From positions 3,038,001 through 3,102,000 of the forward strand of contig NZ_CBDDJZ010000001.1 of NCBI RefSeq assembly GCF_965229915.1: a stretch of DNA of 64,000 nt, given 5' to 3'. A program made the translations under genes and the position numbers. Positions 1 through 8,757 of this stretch are shown here, piece after piece; the stretch's first letter is position 1; each line of letters begins with the position of its first letter. Origin of the DNA: Marinoscillum sp965229915. Its GTDB lineage: Bacteria > Bacteroidota > Bacteroidia > Cytophagales > Cyclobacteriaceae. The notes below the pieces were generated by a model. That model saw nothing but the letters and a program-made list of their open reading frames with translations, was not told the DNA's origin and made no database searches.

Positions 1-644
1 TTGCACATGATATGCGGAGTCCTATGCACACCGTTTGGGCCATGCTTTATCTGATTAAAAACAAACCAGACCATGTGCAGATGGATGAGCTGCTAGATGG
101 AGTACAGCATCGCATTTCCACCGTCATTAAAAGCCTGGATAGTATTTTGGAGTGGTCTCTGAGGCAGTTTCAGTCTGAGCTGACCTCACCACCACAGCCG
201 ATAGATACAGAGGAGATCATCCAAGAGCAAATTCAGTTGTGCAGTTATGATGCCGAACAGAAAAAAGTGTCGATTATTCATGAGCCTACGTCTAGCTACA
301 AAGTGTTAGTAGAGGGAGAGCACCTCAGAATCATTGTGCGAAACATCATTGCCAATGCCATAAAATTCACAAATGAGCAAGGAGAGATAATTATTAGTTA
401 TCAGGACCTTGGCTCTCAACTGTCCATAGATATAGCAGATAATGGTATAGGTATATCTAAAGAAAAACTTTCGAGGCTTTTCCAGTCAAGGGGCAACTCA
501 TCTACAGGCACCCGAAGTGAGATCGGTGCAGGCTTGGGTCTTTTTCTTTGTAAGCAATATGCTGAAATGAATGGCGGCACCATTAGCGTGGATAGTACCC
601 CTGGTATTGGCTCCACTTTTCATGTGATTTTAAACAAAGCCTAG
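1..644 (+). CDS. Sensor histidine kinase, C-terminal part (5' end outside window)
   Basis: The reading frame is open to the left edge, so the first ATG at 12 is internal. Translated from base 3 it begins A-H-D-M-R-S-P, an H-box in which the histidine encoded at 6-8 should be the autophosphorylated residue (compare SHELRTPL in HisKA). A HATPase_c domain follows, with an N-box (NIIANAIKF, nt ~340-370), a G1 box (DNGIGIS) and a G2 box (GAGLGLFLCKQY). The protein ends right after the ATPase fold, so no receiver domain follows; the sensor part lies outside the window. Its stop overlaps the stop of the opposing kinase gene in a shared CTAG, so the two genes converge with no spacer. Confidence 0.9.
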   Translation, partial: AHDMRSPMHTVWAMLYLIKNKPDHVQMDELLDGVQHRISTVIKSLDSILEWSLRQFQSELTSPPQPIDTEEIIQEQIQLCSYDAEQKKVSIIHEPTSSYKVLVEGEHLRIIVRNIIANAIKFTNEQGEIIISYQDLGSQLSIDIADNGIGISKEKLSRLFQSRGNSSTGTRSEIGAGLGLFLCKQYAEMNGGTISVDSTPGIGSTFHVILNKA

Positions 645-2839
645 ATCGCCTCTGCCTCGGCAGTGACCATTGGTTCTCTTACCTGAGCATTTACTATTAA
701 GGTATTTCCTTTGATTCCTGGGGTGCTTTCTACCTCCAGTTCTCCATGAAGTAGGTTCGCACGAGAGTTCATGTTGTGCCATCCGTTTCCTTTGCCCGAC
801 TTTAGGAGATTGGCATCAAATCCACTCCCATTGTCTTCGATCAGGAGTGTTATCTCTACTTCGTCTTTAGTGATTTGTACGGTCACCTTATTGGCATCTG
901 AGTATTTCATGATGTTGTTGACCCACTCCTGTGTGATACGGTAAAGCGAGATTTCTTGTACTTCGGTTAGCCGTTCGTCGAGTCCAAAAAAGTCTGTTTC
1001 TACATAAAGATTGCCGGTGCTGTTAATTCTAACCGCAAACTCGCTTATGGCAGAAGTAATCCCATGTTTGATCAGGGTTTGAGGCATCAGGTTAAAACAG
1101 ATGCTCTTTAGCTCCTGGTACATTTCTTCCAACACCTTAGTGGAGTTTGAAAAGACCTCATGCCGATCAGCATCGTCCGTTTCCAGTGACTTCAAGTTCA
1201 GGTTAAGAATGGAAATCATTTGCCCGAACCCGTCGTGAAGGTCTTTGGCAAATCGGGTGCGTTCTTTTTCCTGCGAGGCAATGGTCGCTTCGATTTCCTT
1301 TTCACGAAGTATGTTTTGCGCTTCCAATAGAAGCAATGCTTGTTTCTTTTTAGATCGGCTTCTATTAAGCAGGACTACTGCTATCAAAGAAAGAATGATG
1401 ATGCTCAAACCAATGATAGCAATCACGTTGCGTTGATTCTGTGCAGCTTGTTCGGAAATTTGAGAGGCTTGCAGCGCCAATTGTTGTTCTTTCTTTTCCG
1501 TTTGGTATTTCGTTTCTATTTCTTCTATTGAGGCCAGTTTATCACTATTCAGGATGGAGTCTTTTAGAATCGTGAACTCATCATACCTGGTCACAGCCCT
1601 TTTGTAATCGCCTAAGTGTTTATAAAGTGCAATTTGACTTTGGAGGATATCTTTCAATGTAATTTTATTGTCTATCGCCACGGCCAATTCATAGGCCTCA
1701 TCCAGGTATGTTTCGGCCTTTTGCCAGTTTTGTTCCATAATGGCCAGTTCTCCTAAATTGGTCAGTGTCGGCAGCATTCCGGACGGGTTGCCAACTTCTC
1801 GCTTGATGGCAAGGGATTTTTCCAGGTATTCAGCTGACGCTTTCAATTGACCGGTTTCTAAATAAACACGCCCCAGACTACCCAGCGCACTTGACTCTTC
1901 CGTAGGGTTCTGATGAGCAATGGCTAATTCGAGCATTTTTTTAAAGTAAAATTCGGCACTGTCATATTGTTGTTGACCAGTATGGTATAGGCCCAGTCCG
2001 TCATAGGCGTTGAGTACAAGGTTTTTGCTGTTGAGCTTCTGCTCGATTTGAAGCATTTTTTTAAAGTACCGCTGGGCTTTTTCTGGTTTATCCAATTCAT
2101 CAGCATAGATGTAGGCTAGATTGGCAAGTGCGTACGACTGAAAGTTTGGTAACTGCTCTTGTTCATATATTTCCAAAGCCTTGGTAAAGGAATAGATGCA
2201 GGAGTCTAAATCTCCTTTGTAATAGAATACATTGCCCAGGTTTAAGTAGATGTCACCTATCTCTTTGGTCCGATTTTGACTTTTCCTGATCTCCATGGAG
2301 TTCATTAGAGCAGCTTTACTCTTATCGTATTCGCCCATTTGCTGATAGATGATGGACATGTTGTTTAACAAACTGGCGATTCCATTCAGATCATTTAGTT
2401 CTTTCATTATTTCCAATGACATACCCTGGTAGTGGAGTGCTGAATCAAATTTTGATAAGCTCCTGAGCAGGCTTCCGTAGGTCAAATAGATGTCACTTAA
2501 ACCAATCTGATAATCTATAGATTTTGCTAACCTTTCGGCTTTTTCTAAAACGACTCTGGAACTGTCAACCTGCTTTTCCGATTTAAGCAACCAACCCAAT
2601 TGATTCAAAGCCAACACCTCGGTGGTGTCTGTTTCCATGTCTTTTATGGCCTTTTCGATAAAGAGAAAAGCACTATCAACATCAATGGAGAATTTGGAAA
2701 TACGTATCTCGTTATATGCTTTTTTGTCTCCCGTAAGTTGGGTATTTAGCTGAAGCAAACTATCAAGATTGGTCCGCTGAGCGTATGTAGATAAAAAGTA
2801 ACCGACAGCCAGAAATAGTGTGATTGGGTATTTCAACAT
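641..2839 (-). CDS. TPR-containing sensor histidine kinase (HisKA_3 / NarL type), paralogue 3
   Basis: Signal peptide at residues 1-20 (ends STYAQ), then a periplasmic region of about 400 residues made of tetratricopeptide repeats, a short coiled coil, one transmembrane helix at about 471-492 and a cytoplasmic kinase. The dimerisation/phosphotransfer segment is AKDLHDGFGQ, with His535 the expected phosphate acceptor. The HATPase domain has ITQEWVNNIMKYSDA and EDNGSGFD. This is the architecture of Bacteroidota two-component kinases that usually signal to LuxR/NarL-type regulators; no such regulator is next to it. It is the third and longest of three paralogues in a row, 69 bp after the previous one, probably one transcript. 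The ligand is unknown; the TPRs suggest sensing through protein-protein contact. Confidence 0.9.
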   Translation of the reverse strand: MLKYPITLFLAVGYFLSTYAQRTNLDSLLQLNTQLTGDKKAYNEIRISKFSIDVDSAFLFIEKAIKDMETDTTEVLALNQLGWLLKSEKQVDSSRVVLEKAERLAKSIDYQIGLSDIYLTYGSLLRSLSKFDSALHYQGMSLEIMKELNDLNGIASLLNNMSIIYQQMGEYDKSKAALMNSMEIRKSQNRTKEIGDIYLNLGNVFYYKGDLDSCIYSFTKALEIYEQEQLPNFQSYALANLAYIYADELDKPEKAQRYFKKMLQIEQKLNSKNLVLNAYDGLGLYHTGQQQYDSAEFYFKKMLELAIAHQNPTEESSALGSLGRVYLETGQLKASAEYLEKSLAIKREVGNPSGMLPTLTNLGELAIMEQNWQKAETYLDEAYELAVAIDNKITLKDILQSQIALYKHLGDYKRAVTRYDEFTILKDSILNSDKLASIEEIETKYQTEKKEQQLALQASQISEQAAQNQRNVIAIIGLSIIILSLIAVVLLNRSRSKKKQALLLLEAQNILREKEIEATIASQEKERTRFAKDLHDGFGQMISILNLNLKSLETDDADRHEVFSNSTKVLEEMYQELKSICFNLMPQTLIKHGITSAISEFAVRINSTGNLYVETDFFGLDERLTEVQEISLYRITQEWVNNIMKYSDANKVTVQITKDEVEITLLIEDNGSGFDANLLKSGKGNGWHNMNSRANLLHGELEVESTPGIKGNTLIVNAQVREPMVTAEAEAI

Positions 2840-2908
2840 TGGAGTATTTTTTCAGCAAAGTAGAAAACCCGATTTGCTCAATCCATACCCTCTGCATGGT
2901 ATATTGAG

Positions 2909-4831
2909 TTATACCAATTCCTGTCTTGATTCCTGCGCAAATACTTTGGCATTCACTATTAGCGTAGATCCTGCTACACCCGGAGTGGTATCCAATTCTA
3001 GTTCTCCGTTGATCAGGTTAGCCCTGGAATTCATGTTTTTCCATCCATTACCTTTACCCTTCCTGAGTAGGTCAAGATCAAAACCAGGTCCATCATCTTC
3101 AATCATCAAGGTGATTTCGTCTTCGTCACGAGTGACCTGGATGGTGACTTTTCTTGCATCTGAGTACTTCATGATGTTGTTGACCCATTCCTGAGTAATC
3201 CGATAGAGGGAGATTTCCTGTACTTCGGTCAGTCGCTCCTCCAGACCAAAAAAGTCCGTTTCCACGAAAAGCTTATCCGTGGAGTTTACTCTTGCGGCAA
3301 ATTCATTGAGCGCAGCAGTGATGCCATGTTTGATGAGTGTCTGAGGCATCAGGTTGAAGCAGATGGATTTGAGTTCCTGGTACATTTCCTCCAGCACTTT
3401 GGTGGAGTTTTCAAACACTTCTTGCTTGTCCTTAGCTCCATCTTCCAGTGACTTTAGGTTGAGGTTGAGAATGGAGATCATTTGCCCAAATCCATCATGC
3501 AGATCTTTTGCAAACCGGGATCGCTCTTTTTCCTGAGAGGAGATTGCAGCCTCAATTTCGGCTTCTCTTAGGATGGTTTGTGCTTCCTGAAGTAGGAGCT
3601 GTTGTTTTTTCCTTGAGCGACTTCTGTTGAGCATTACCACTAGTACCAATGAAACAATCACGATCACTAAACCGATGATCATAGCAATATTACGCTCATT
3701 TTGTGCTTCTTTTTCAGATAGGAGTGCCGCCTGCAAAGCTATTTGCTGTTCCTTCTTTTCTGTTTCGTAGCGCACATTGATCTCCTCTATATTATTTCTG
3801 GTCTCTTCATTAAAGATCTCCTGTGAGAGGGAATCGTATTGCTTGTAGGCGGAGAGTGCACGTCGAAAATCTCCTGTTGATTCATAACATTCAGACAAAA
3901 CCAGGGACGATTCCTGTATTAGTACCGGCTCATTGATTGCCTGGGCTATCTGCTGACCCTTGATCGAGAAATTAATCGCATTTAGGAAATCACCTATTGA
4001 AAAGTGGCATTTTCCCAGGTTTACAAGAACCTCGGCTTGGCCAGATTTATTCTCAGTGGTCTGATAAAAAGGCAAGGCTTGCTGGTAAAAAAAGATAGCT
4101 GAGTCGGGCATGGATCGACTGAGGTAATTCATCCCTAGGTTTTGATGGGCATTGCCTATACCGTACTGATTTCCCAACTTCTGGTGGATTTCTAGAGCTC
4201 TTTGGTTGTAAAAGATAGCAGAATCAAACCTCTCCAGTTTACTGAAAACAGCCCCTAGATTGCTGAAACCTCCTGCGATCTCTGTGCTGTCCTGCGCATC
4301 TAGAGCATTTTGCAGGTACCTGTTAAAGTATAGCATGGCTTTAGTGTAATCATCGTTATAAAAATACACCTGACCGATGATGTTGGATGCTACACTTATT
4401 CCTTTTCTGTCACTCAGTTTTTCAAACATCTTGAGCGCCTTGGTGGCACTTTCTATGGTTTCTTCAAACCTCCCCAGCCGATTGTAATTGATCGACAGAT
4501 TGACAGCTATTTTGGCAATATCCAGTTCATATCCACCTTTTTCGAAGGTTTCCAGAGCCTTCTCATAGTGAAAGCTGGAGGAATCGTACAGGCTTTTTCG
4601 ATAAAGCCAGATGCCCAGAGCCTTGTGGTAATCCGCCTTTTGATACAGGTTGTGATCCTTATTGGTCAAGATCGGTTTGATCGAGTCCAAATACAGCAAT
4701 CCGCTATCTGCATTTTGATTCATTTTCTCTTTAGCAGACTTCAGCAAGTCAGCCACTTTGATGGAGTCAAGTCCCTGGCCAGATGCACTCACACACGTGA
4801 CCATTAACAAGGTTATGAATAGGTTTTTCAT
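2909..4831 (-). CDS. TPR-containing sensor histidine kinase (HisKA_3 type), paralogue 2
   Basis: Signal peptide (MKNLFITLLMVTCVSASGQ), a TPR region to about residue 350, a coiled coil, a transmembrane helix near 381-402 and the kinase core with the predicted phosphorylated His445 in DLHDGFGQ. ATPase motifs are ITQEWVNNIMKYSDA and EDDGPGFD. From the transmembrane helix to the end it is nearly superimposable on its two neighbours, while the TPR parts differ in sequence and repeat number. That pattern shows tandem duplication followed by divergence of the sensor half. It lies 53 bp downstream of paralogue 1 and 69 bp upstream of paralogue 3 on the same strand. No response regulator is adjacent. 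Confidence 0.9.
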   Translation of the reverse strand: MKNLFITLLMVTCVSASGQGLDSIKVADLLKSAKEKMNQNADSGLLYLDSIKPILTNKDHNLYQKADYHKALGIWLYRKSLYDSSSFHYEKALETFEKGGYELDIAKIAVNLSINYNRLGRFEETIESATKALKMFEKLSDRKGISVASNIIGQVYFYNDDYTKAMLYFNRYLQNALDAQDSTEIAGGFSNLGAVFSKLERFDSAIFYNQRALEIHQKLGNQYGIGNAHQNLGMNYLSRSMPDSAIFFYQQALPFYQTTENKSGQAEVLVNLGKCHFSIGDFLNAINFSIKGQQIAQAINEPVLIQESSLVLSECYESTGDFRRALSAYKQYDSLSQEIFNEETRNNIEEINVRYETEKKEQQIALQAALLSEKEAQNERNIAMIIGLVIVIVSLVLVVMLNRSRSRKKQQLLLQEAQTILREAEIEAAISSQEKERSRFAKDLHDGFGQMISILNLNLKSLEDGAKDKQEVFENSTKVLEEMYQELKSICFNLMPQTLIKHGITAALNEFAARVNSTDKLFVETDFFGLEERLTEVQEISLYRITQEWVNNIMKYSDARKVTIQVTRDEDEITLMIEDDGPGFDLDLLRKGKGNGWKNMNSRANLINGELELDTTPGVAGSTLIVNAKVFAQESRQELV

Positions 4832-4884
4832 TCTCTGTTTTGGTAGAGGTATTGTTTTGGGGAATTTAGAACTTTATTTCGCAA

Positions 4885-6675
4885 TCAACTCTGTACTGCG
4901 TACTCCGTTTTGTCTACATGCTGAGTTTTGGCATTTACGATCAGTGCAGAGCCTTTGATGCCTGGTGTGGTGTCTACTTCCAATTCTCCATTGATGAGGT
5001 TGGCACGGGAGTTCATATTTTTCCAGCCGTTACCCGTGCCTTGCCGCAGCAGATCAAGCTCAAAACCTGATCCATTGTCTTCGATCATCAGTGTGATCTC
5101 TTCATCGTCTTTTGTGATTTGCAAGGTGATTTTCGTCGCGTCCGAGTATTTGATGACGTTGTTGATCCACTCTTGCGAGATTCTGTAAAGAGAGATTTCC
5201 TGTACGTCTGTTAGTCGATCATCCAGTCCGAAAAAATCTGTTTCGACATATAGGTTACCTGCCACATTGATACGACCTGCAAACTCCTCCAAAGCAGCTT
5301 TTATCCCATGCTTGATCAAGGTTTGAGGCATCAGGTTGAAACAAATACTTTTGAGTTCCTGATACATCTCATCGAGTACCTGGGTGGAGTTTTCAAACAC
5401 TTCGTTTCTATCCTTCTCTCCCTTTTCTAATGATTTCAGATTGAGATTAAGCAGAGAAATCATCTGTCCAAACCCGTCGTGAAGGTCCTTGGCAAAACGC
5501 GAACGTTCTTTCTCCTGACTAGATATGGCAGCTTCTATCTGCGCTTCTCGTAGCTTGATTTCGGCTTCTTGAAGGAGCAGTGCTTGTTTCTTCATCAGAC
5601 GGTTGCGGTTCAGCAAAAACAAAGCCGTCAGTAGTGATAATGCCACGATAAGACCAAGAATCAACACTGTATTTCGCTGGTTTTGGGCTTCTTTTTCTGC
5701 GATTTCTGCAGCCTGCAGCTGGATCTGCTGTTCTTTTTTAGCCGTTTCGTACTTAGTTTCCAACTCCGCTACTGCTTTGGTTTTGGCGATATTGAAGAGG
5801 CTATCGCTGAGCGCCACATGTTGTTTGTAGAGTTCGAAAGCTTTGGTCACATTGCCCGATTGCTCATATACTTTCGATAGCTGAAGTAAAATATGTTTCT
5901 CAAAATCAGTGAATTGTGTTTTTTGTGCTACCTCTAGAGCCATTTGAAAGTAAGGCTCTGCCCTGGCAGCCATGCCATTGATTAAAAGAGTCTCACCAAT
6001 GTTGTTTTGGACGATTGCTCCTCCAATCTGCTCACCAATGCGATTTTTGTAATCAGCTGCTAATTCAAAGTAATAGATGGCGCTATCCAGCATCTTCAGT
6101 TGTCCATAAACCTGACCGAGGTTGTCATAGTTATAACTCAGCCCTACTGTGTCATTGGCGAGTTGTTTGTACTCGGTTGACTCCAGAAAAAAGCGTTTGG
6201 CCTGATCAATATCATCTTGCTGAAAGTGTACCAATCCCATGTTGTTCAGACTATTACCAATTCCCACCAGATCGTTGGACCTTTTGGCAATAGTGAGTCC
6301 CTCCATATAATAGTCCATCGCCTTGTCAAAATTTCCTTGTTTTTTCTGAAGTGTACCTACCAGGTTGATCGTTAGCACTGTCTTTTCATTCATGCCGGCA
6401 GAGTCGAATAAGTCAACCGCATTTTGGTACAAAATGAGTGATTCCTCATAGGCACCAAGGCAATACTTAGATAGCCCTTTTTGGAGAAGTACTTCTGCCT
6501 GTATGCTGAGCTCGGATTGTTCGAGTGATCCCGGGTCTATTTCGTCGAGAAGAATAAATGCACCATCACAATCTGTTTCTCTTAGCTGTTTGGAAGCTTC
6601 TATGAGGCCGGCAATATCATCAGTCTTCTGAGAGGGCAGTAGCAAGGCACTGGCGAGTAATAAGGTGTTGAGCAT
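4885..6675 (-). CDS. TPR-containing sensor histidine kinase (HisKA_3 type), paralogue 1
   Basis: First gene of the three-kinase run and the shortest (596 aa), mainly because it has fewer TPR units. It has an N-terminal hydrophobic signal segment (MLNTLLLASALLL), TPRs to about residue 300, a transmembrane helix near 335-356 and the kinase core with His399 in DLHDGFGQ. ATPase motifs are ISQEWINNVIKYSDA and EDNGSGFE. The C-terminal tail (TQHVDKTEYAVQS) is not shared with the paralogues. A terminator hairpin for the upstream rocD gene lies just before it, so this gene should have its own promoter within the roughly 35 bp after that hairpin, or depend on read-through. Confidence 0.9.
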   Translation of the reverse strand: MLNTLLLASALLLPSQKTDDIAGLIEASKQLRETDCDGAFILLDEIDPGSLEQSELSIQAEVLLQKGLSKYCLGAYEESLILYQNAVDLFDSAGMNEKTVLTINLVGTLQKKQGNFDKAMDYYMEGLTIAKRSNDLVGIGNSLNNMGLVHFQQDDIDQAKRFFLESTEYKQLANDTVGLSYNYDNLGQVYGQLKMLDSAIYYFELAADYKNRIGEQIGGAIVQNNIGETLLINGMAARAEPYFQMALEVAQKTQFTDFEKHILLQLSKVYEQSGNVTKAFELYKQHVALSDSLFNIAKTKAVAELETKYETAKKEQQIQLQAAEIAEKEAQNQRNTVLILGLIVALSLLTALFLLNRNRLMKKQALLLQEAEIKLREAQIEAAISSQEKERSRFAKDLHDGFGQMISLLNLNLKSLEKGEKDRNEVFENSTQVLDEMYQELKSICFNLMPQTLIKHGIKAALEEFAGRINVAGNLYVETDFFGLDDRLTDVQEISLYRISQEWINNVIKYSDATKITLQITKDDEEITLMIEDNGSGFELDLLRQGTGNGWKNMNSRANLINGELEVDTTPGIKGSALIVNAKTQHVDKTEYAVQS

Positions 6676-6708
6676 AAGTTGGTGATTAGTGGCGGTGGTA
6701 TGAAAATA

Positions 6709-6740
6709 AAAAAAGCGACCCGAATTCAGGTCGCTTTTTT
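6709..6740 (-). terminator. Rho-independent terminator after rocD
   Basis: Perfect 12-bp inverted repeat: AAAAAAGCGACC (6709-6720), an 8-nt loop and GGTCGCTTTTTT (6729-6740). Read on the minus strand, a GC-rich stem is followed by a U-run, 24 bp past the rocD stop. The A/T tails make it potentially bidirectional. Confidence 0.9.
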
Positions 6741-6763
6741 GATGGCTCGCTCATTATTTTCGA

Positions 6764-8044
6764 CTAGTTGTATGCTAGTATCGTTTTTTCTATGATATCA
6801 CAGCATTCGTGTAGTTGTTCTTCAGTCATTACCAAAGGTGGAGCAAAGCGAATGATGTTGCCATGAGTTGGTTTGGCCAGCAACCCATTTTCACTCAACT
6901 TCACGCAAATGTTCCACGCGGTGCTGCTGCTAGGATGGTCGTTCACCACTACCGCATTGAGTAAGCCTTTGCCTCTTACCACACAGACCAAATCCGTTTT
7001 TTCAATTAGTTTTTCCATGCGCTTTCGGAAGATCTTGCCCAGTTTACGCGCATTTTGAGCCAGTTTTTCATCTTTAACCACTTCCAGAGCAGTCATAGCT
7101 ACTTTAGCACCAAGCGGGTTACCACCAAAGGTAGACCCATGTGTCCCTGGAGTGATTACTTCCATCACTGGATCATTTGCCAGAACAGCAGAAACTGGAT
7201 AAGCTCCACCAGAAAGTGCTTTACCCAATACAAGCAGGTCCGGTTGCACATAGGTTTTTTGCTTTTCGCAGTGGCCTGAACAAGTGCAATCACCACATAC
7301 GGCAAGCAAACTTCCCGTTCTGGCTATCCCGGTTTGTATCTCATCAGCGATGAATAGTGCATTGTTTTCTTTACACAACTTAGCAATCTCTGCCATGAAA
7401 TTGTCATTTGGCACCATCACTCCGGCTTCTCCTTGTATGGGCTCTACCATCACCCCCACAATGTTGTCATTATCAGCAAAGACCTCTCTTAGGGCATCTA
7501 TATCATTGTAAGTCACCTTGATGAAGCCGTGGGTATACGGCCCGAAGTTTTTCTTAGCATCAGGATCTGAACTAAAGGAGATGATCGTGGTAGTTCGCCC
7601 GTGAAAATTCTGATCAAATACAACAATCTGACCTTTGTTTTCATCCACTCGTTTTTTCTCATATCCCCACTTGCGGCAGATTTTAATGGCTGTTTCCACA
7701 GCTTCTGCTCCAGTATTCATCGGGAGTACCTTATCAAACCCAAAGTAATTCGTTACATACTTTTCATAGGGTCCCAGTATGTCATTGAAGAAGGCTCTAC
7801 TGGTTAGTGTGAGTGTTTCGGCCTGTGACTTTAGTGTGTCCACTATTCTAGGGTGACAGTGGCCCTGATTTACGGCTGAGTATGCCGATAGAAAATCATA
7901 ATACTGTTTGCCGTCTACATCCCATACATGTACACCTTCACCTCTGGCTAGTACAACTGGCAAGGGGTGGTAGTTGTGCGCACCATGTTTGCTTTCAAGG
8001 TCTATATATTCCTTGGCTGATTTCTTTTTGGTATCTGTTGCCAT
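6764..8044 (-). CDS. rocD: Ornithine--oxo-acid aminotransferase
   Basis: PLP-dependent class-III aminotransferase that converts ornithine and 2-oxoglutarate to glutamate semialdehyde and glutamate, linking arginine/ornithine and proline metabolism in the cytoplasm. The 426-aa length is normal. Visible family features are the N-terminal GAHNYHPLPVVLARGEG block, NTGAEAVETAIK, FHGRT, FIADEIQTGIARTG (Asp234 contacts the PLP ring) and GKALSGG, with Lys275 forming the Schiff base. Between GIARTG and the PLP lysine lies an unusual cysteine-rich insert, C250-x2-C253-x-C255-x2-H258-C259, a possible metal site. The gene stands alone, divergent from the DUF5522 gene and followed by a strong terminator. 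Confidence 0.95.
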   Translation of the reverse strand: MATDTKKKSAKEYIDLESKHGAHNYHPLPVVLARGEGVHVWDVDGKQYYDFLSAYSAVNQGHCHPRIVDTLKSQAETLTLTSRAFFNDILGPYEKYVTNYFGFDKVLPMNTGAEAVETAIKICRKWGYEKKRVDENKGQIVVFDQNFHGRTTTIISFSSDPDAKKNFGPYTHGFIKVTYNDIDALREVFADNDNIVGVMVEPIQGEAGVMVPNDNFMAEIAKLCKENNALFIADEIQTGIARTGSLLAVCGDCTCSGHCEKQKTYVQPDLLVLGKALSGGAYPVSAVLANDPVMEVITPGTHGSTFGGNPLGAKVAMTALEVVKDEKLAQNARKLGKIFRKRMEKLIEKTDLVCVVRGKGLLNAVVVNDHPSSSTAWNICVKLSENGLLAKPTHGNIIRFAPPLVMTEEQLHECCDIIEKTILAYN

Positions 8045-8082
8045 AAATCTTTTCTTTATTCTGCTGTGGTACTAAAACAAAG

Positions 8083-8096
8083 CCTCAAATTTGAGG
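8083..8096. promoter_or_regulatory. Palindrome between divergent rocD and DUF5522 genes
   Basis: CCTCAAATTTGAGG is a perfect 14-bp self-complementary sequence centred about 45 bp upstream of the rocD start and 35 bp upstream of the DUF5522 start. The position suits an operator serving one or both divergent promoters. The binding protein is unknown. Confidence 0.35.
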
Positions 8097-8123
8097 TTCC
8101 AAAAGTAATGTTTTCGCACGGAG

Positions 8124-8279
8124 ATGGCGCAAGGAAAGAAGTTTAAAGGTTTACAGGAGGAAGATTTTTATTATACCCCGGAGAGATTTTTGGTCTTCAC
8201 TGAGAAGTACCACCTCAAAAGAGGCTATTGCTGCAAGAGTGGCTGTAGGCACTGTCCCTATGACTTCAAAAGAAATTAG
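8124..8279 (+). CDS. DUF5522 family mini-protein
   Basis: A 51-aa protein beginning MAQGKKFKGLQEEDFYYTP. It carries the family hallmark: a segment reading YHLKRGYCCKSGCRHCPYDF (about residues 29-48), with four cysteines and a histidine (CCxxxCxHC) that could bind a metal. This small cysteine-rich family is widespread in Bacteroidota and has no established function. The ATG at 8124 is the only start that leaves the whole conserved block intact. It is transcribed toward rpmB, whose own promoter begins about 9 bp after this stop. Confidence 0.8.
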   Translation: MAQGKKFKGLQEEDFYYTPERFLVFTEKYHLKRGYCCKSGCRHCPYDFKRN

Positions 8280-8287
8280 ACTCCGTG

Positions 8288-8318
8288 TTTGCTATTTTCA
8301 AGTTTCTTGCGATCTTTG
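8288..8318 (+). promoter_or_regulatory. rpmB promoter, Bacteroidota type
   Basis: TTTG at 8288-8291, a 19-bp spacer, then GATCTTTG at 8311-8318. This fits the Bacteroidota sigma-A consensus (-33 TTTG, -7 TAnnTTTG) with one mismatch. It leaves an untranslated leader of roughly 20 nt before the rpmB ATG. Confidence 0.6.
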
Positions 8319-8345
8319 CAGTCCGTTTTTAAAAACTGAGAAATC

Positions 8346-8585
8346 ATGTCAAAAGTTTGCGAAATATCAGGTAAGAGACCAAGAGTAGGTAACAATGTTT
8401 CTCACTCAAATAACAAAGTGAAGAGAAGATTCAATCCAAATCTTCAGAAAAAGAAATTCTACATTCCAGAAGAGGACAGATGGGTGACTATCAGCGTTTC
8501 TACTTCTATGTTGAGAACAATCAACAAAAACGGAATTTACAACGAGATCAAGAAAGCAAGAGTTAAGGGAACTACTTCTCTTTAA
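8346..8585 (+). CDS. rpmB: 50S ribosomal protein L28
   Basis: A 79-aa basic protein starting MSKVCEISGKRPRVGNNVSHSNNKVKRRFNPNLQ, which is the conserved L28 core (CEISGK, GNNVSHSNNKVKRRFNPNLQ). It is a component of the large ribosomal subunit. It has its own promoter and terminator. In many Bacteroidota rpmB is directly followed by rpmG; here a peptidase gene and a SIMPL gene have come between them. Confidence 0.97.
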   Translation: MSKVCEISGKRPRVGNNVSHSNNKVKRRFNPNLQKKKFYIPEEDRWVTISVSTSMLRTINKNGIYNEIKKARVKGTTSL

Positions 8586-8615
8586 TTCGAGTCTTTACCT
8601 GTTAATATAGAAACT

Positions 8616-8650
8616 AAGCCCTGTTCCCCTTGTGGAATTGGGCTTTTCTT
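8616..8650 (+). terminator. Terminator after rpmB
   Basis: AAGCCC (8616-8621) pairs with GGGCTT (8640-8645), and the stem extends inward through TTCC/GGAA. The downstream sequence TTTTCTT supplies a U-rich tail. Confidence 0.75.
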
Positions 8651-8757
8651 ATTTGCATGCTATTCTACATGCTTTCCGCCATTCGTCAAACTTGCATACC
8701 AGATCAGTGACGAATTGAATACCTTGCATCCGAAGGACACAACAACTCGAAACAATT

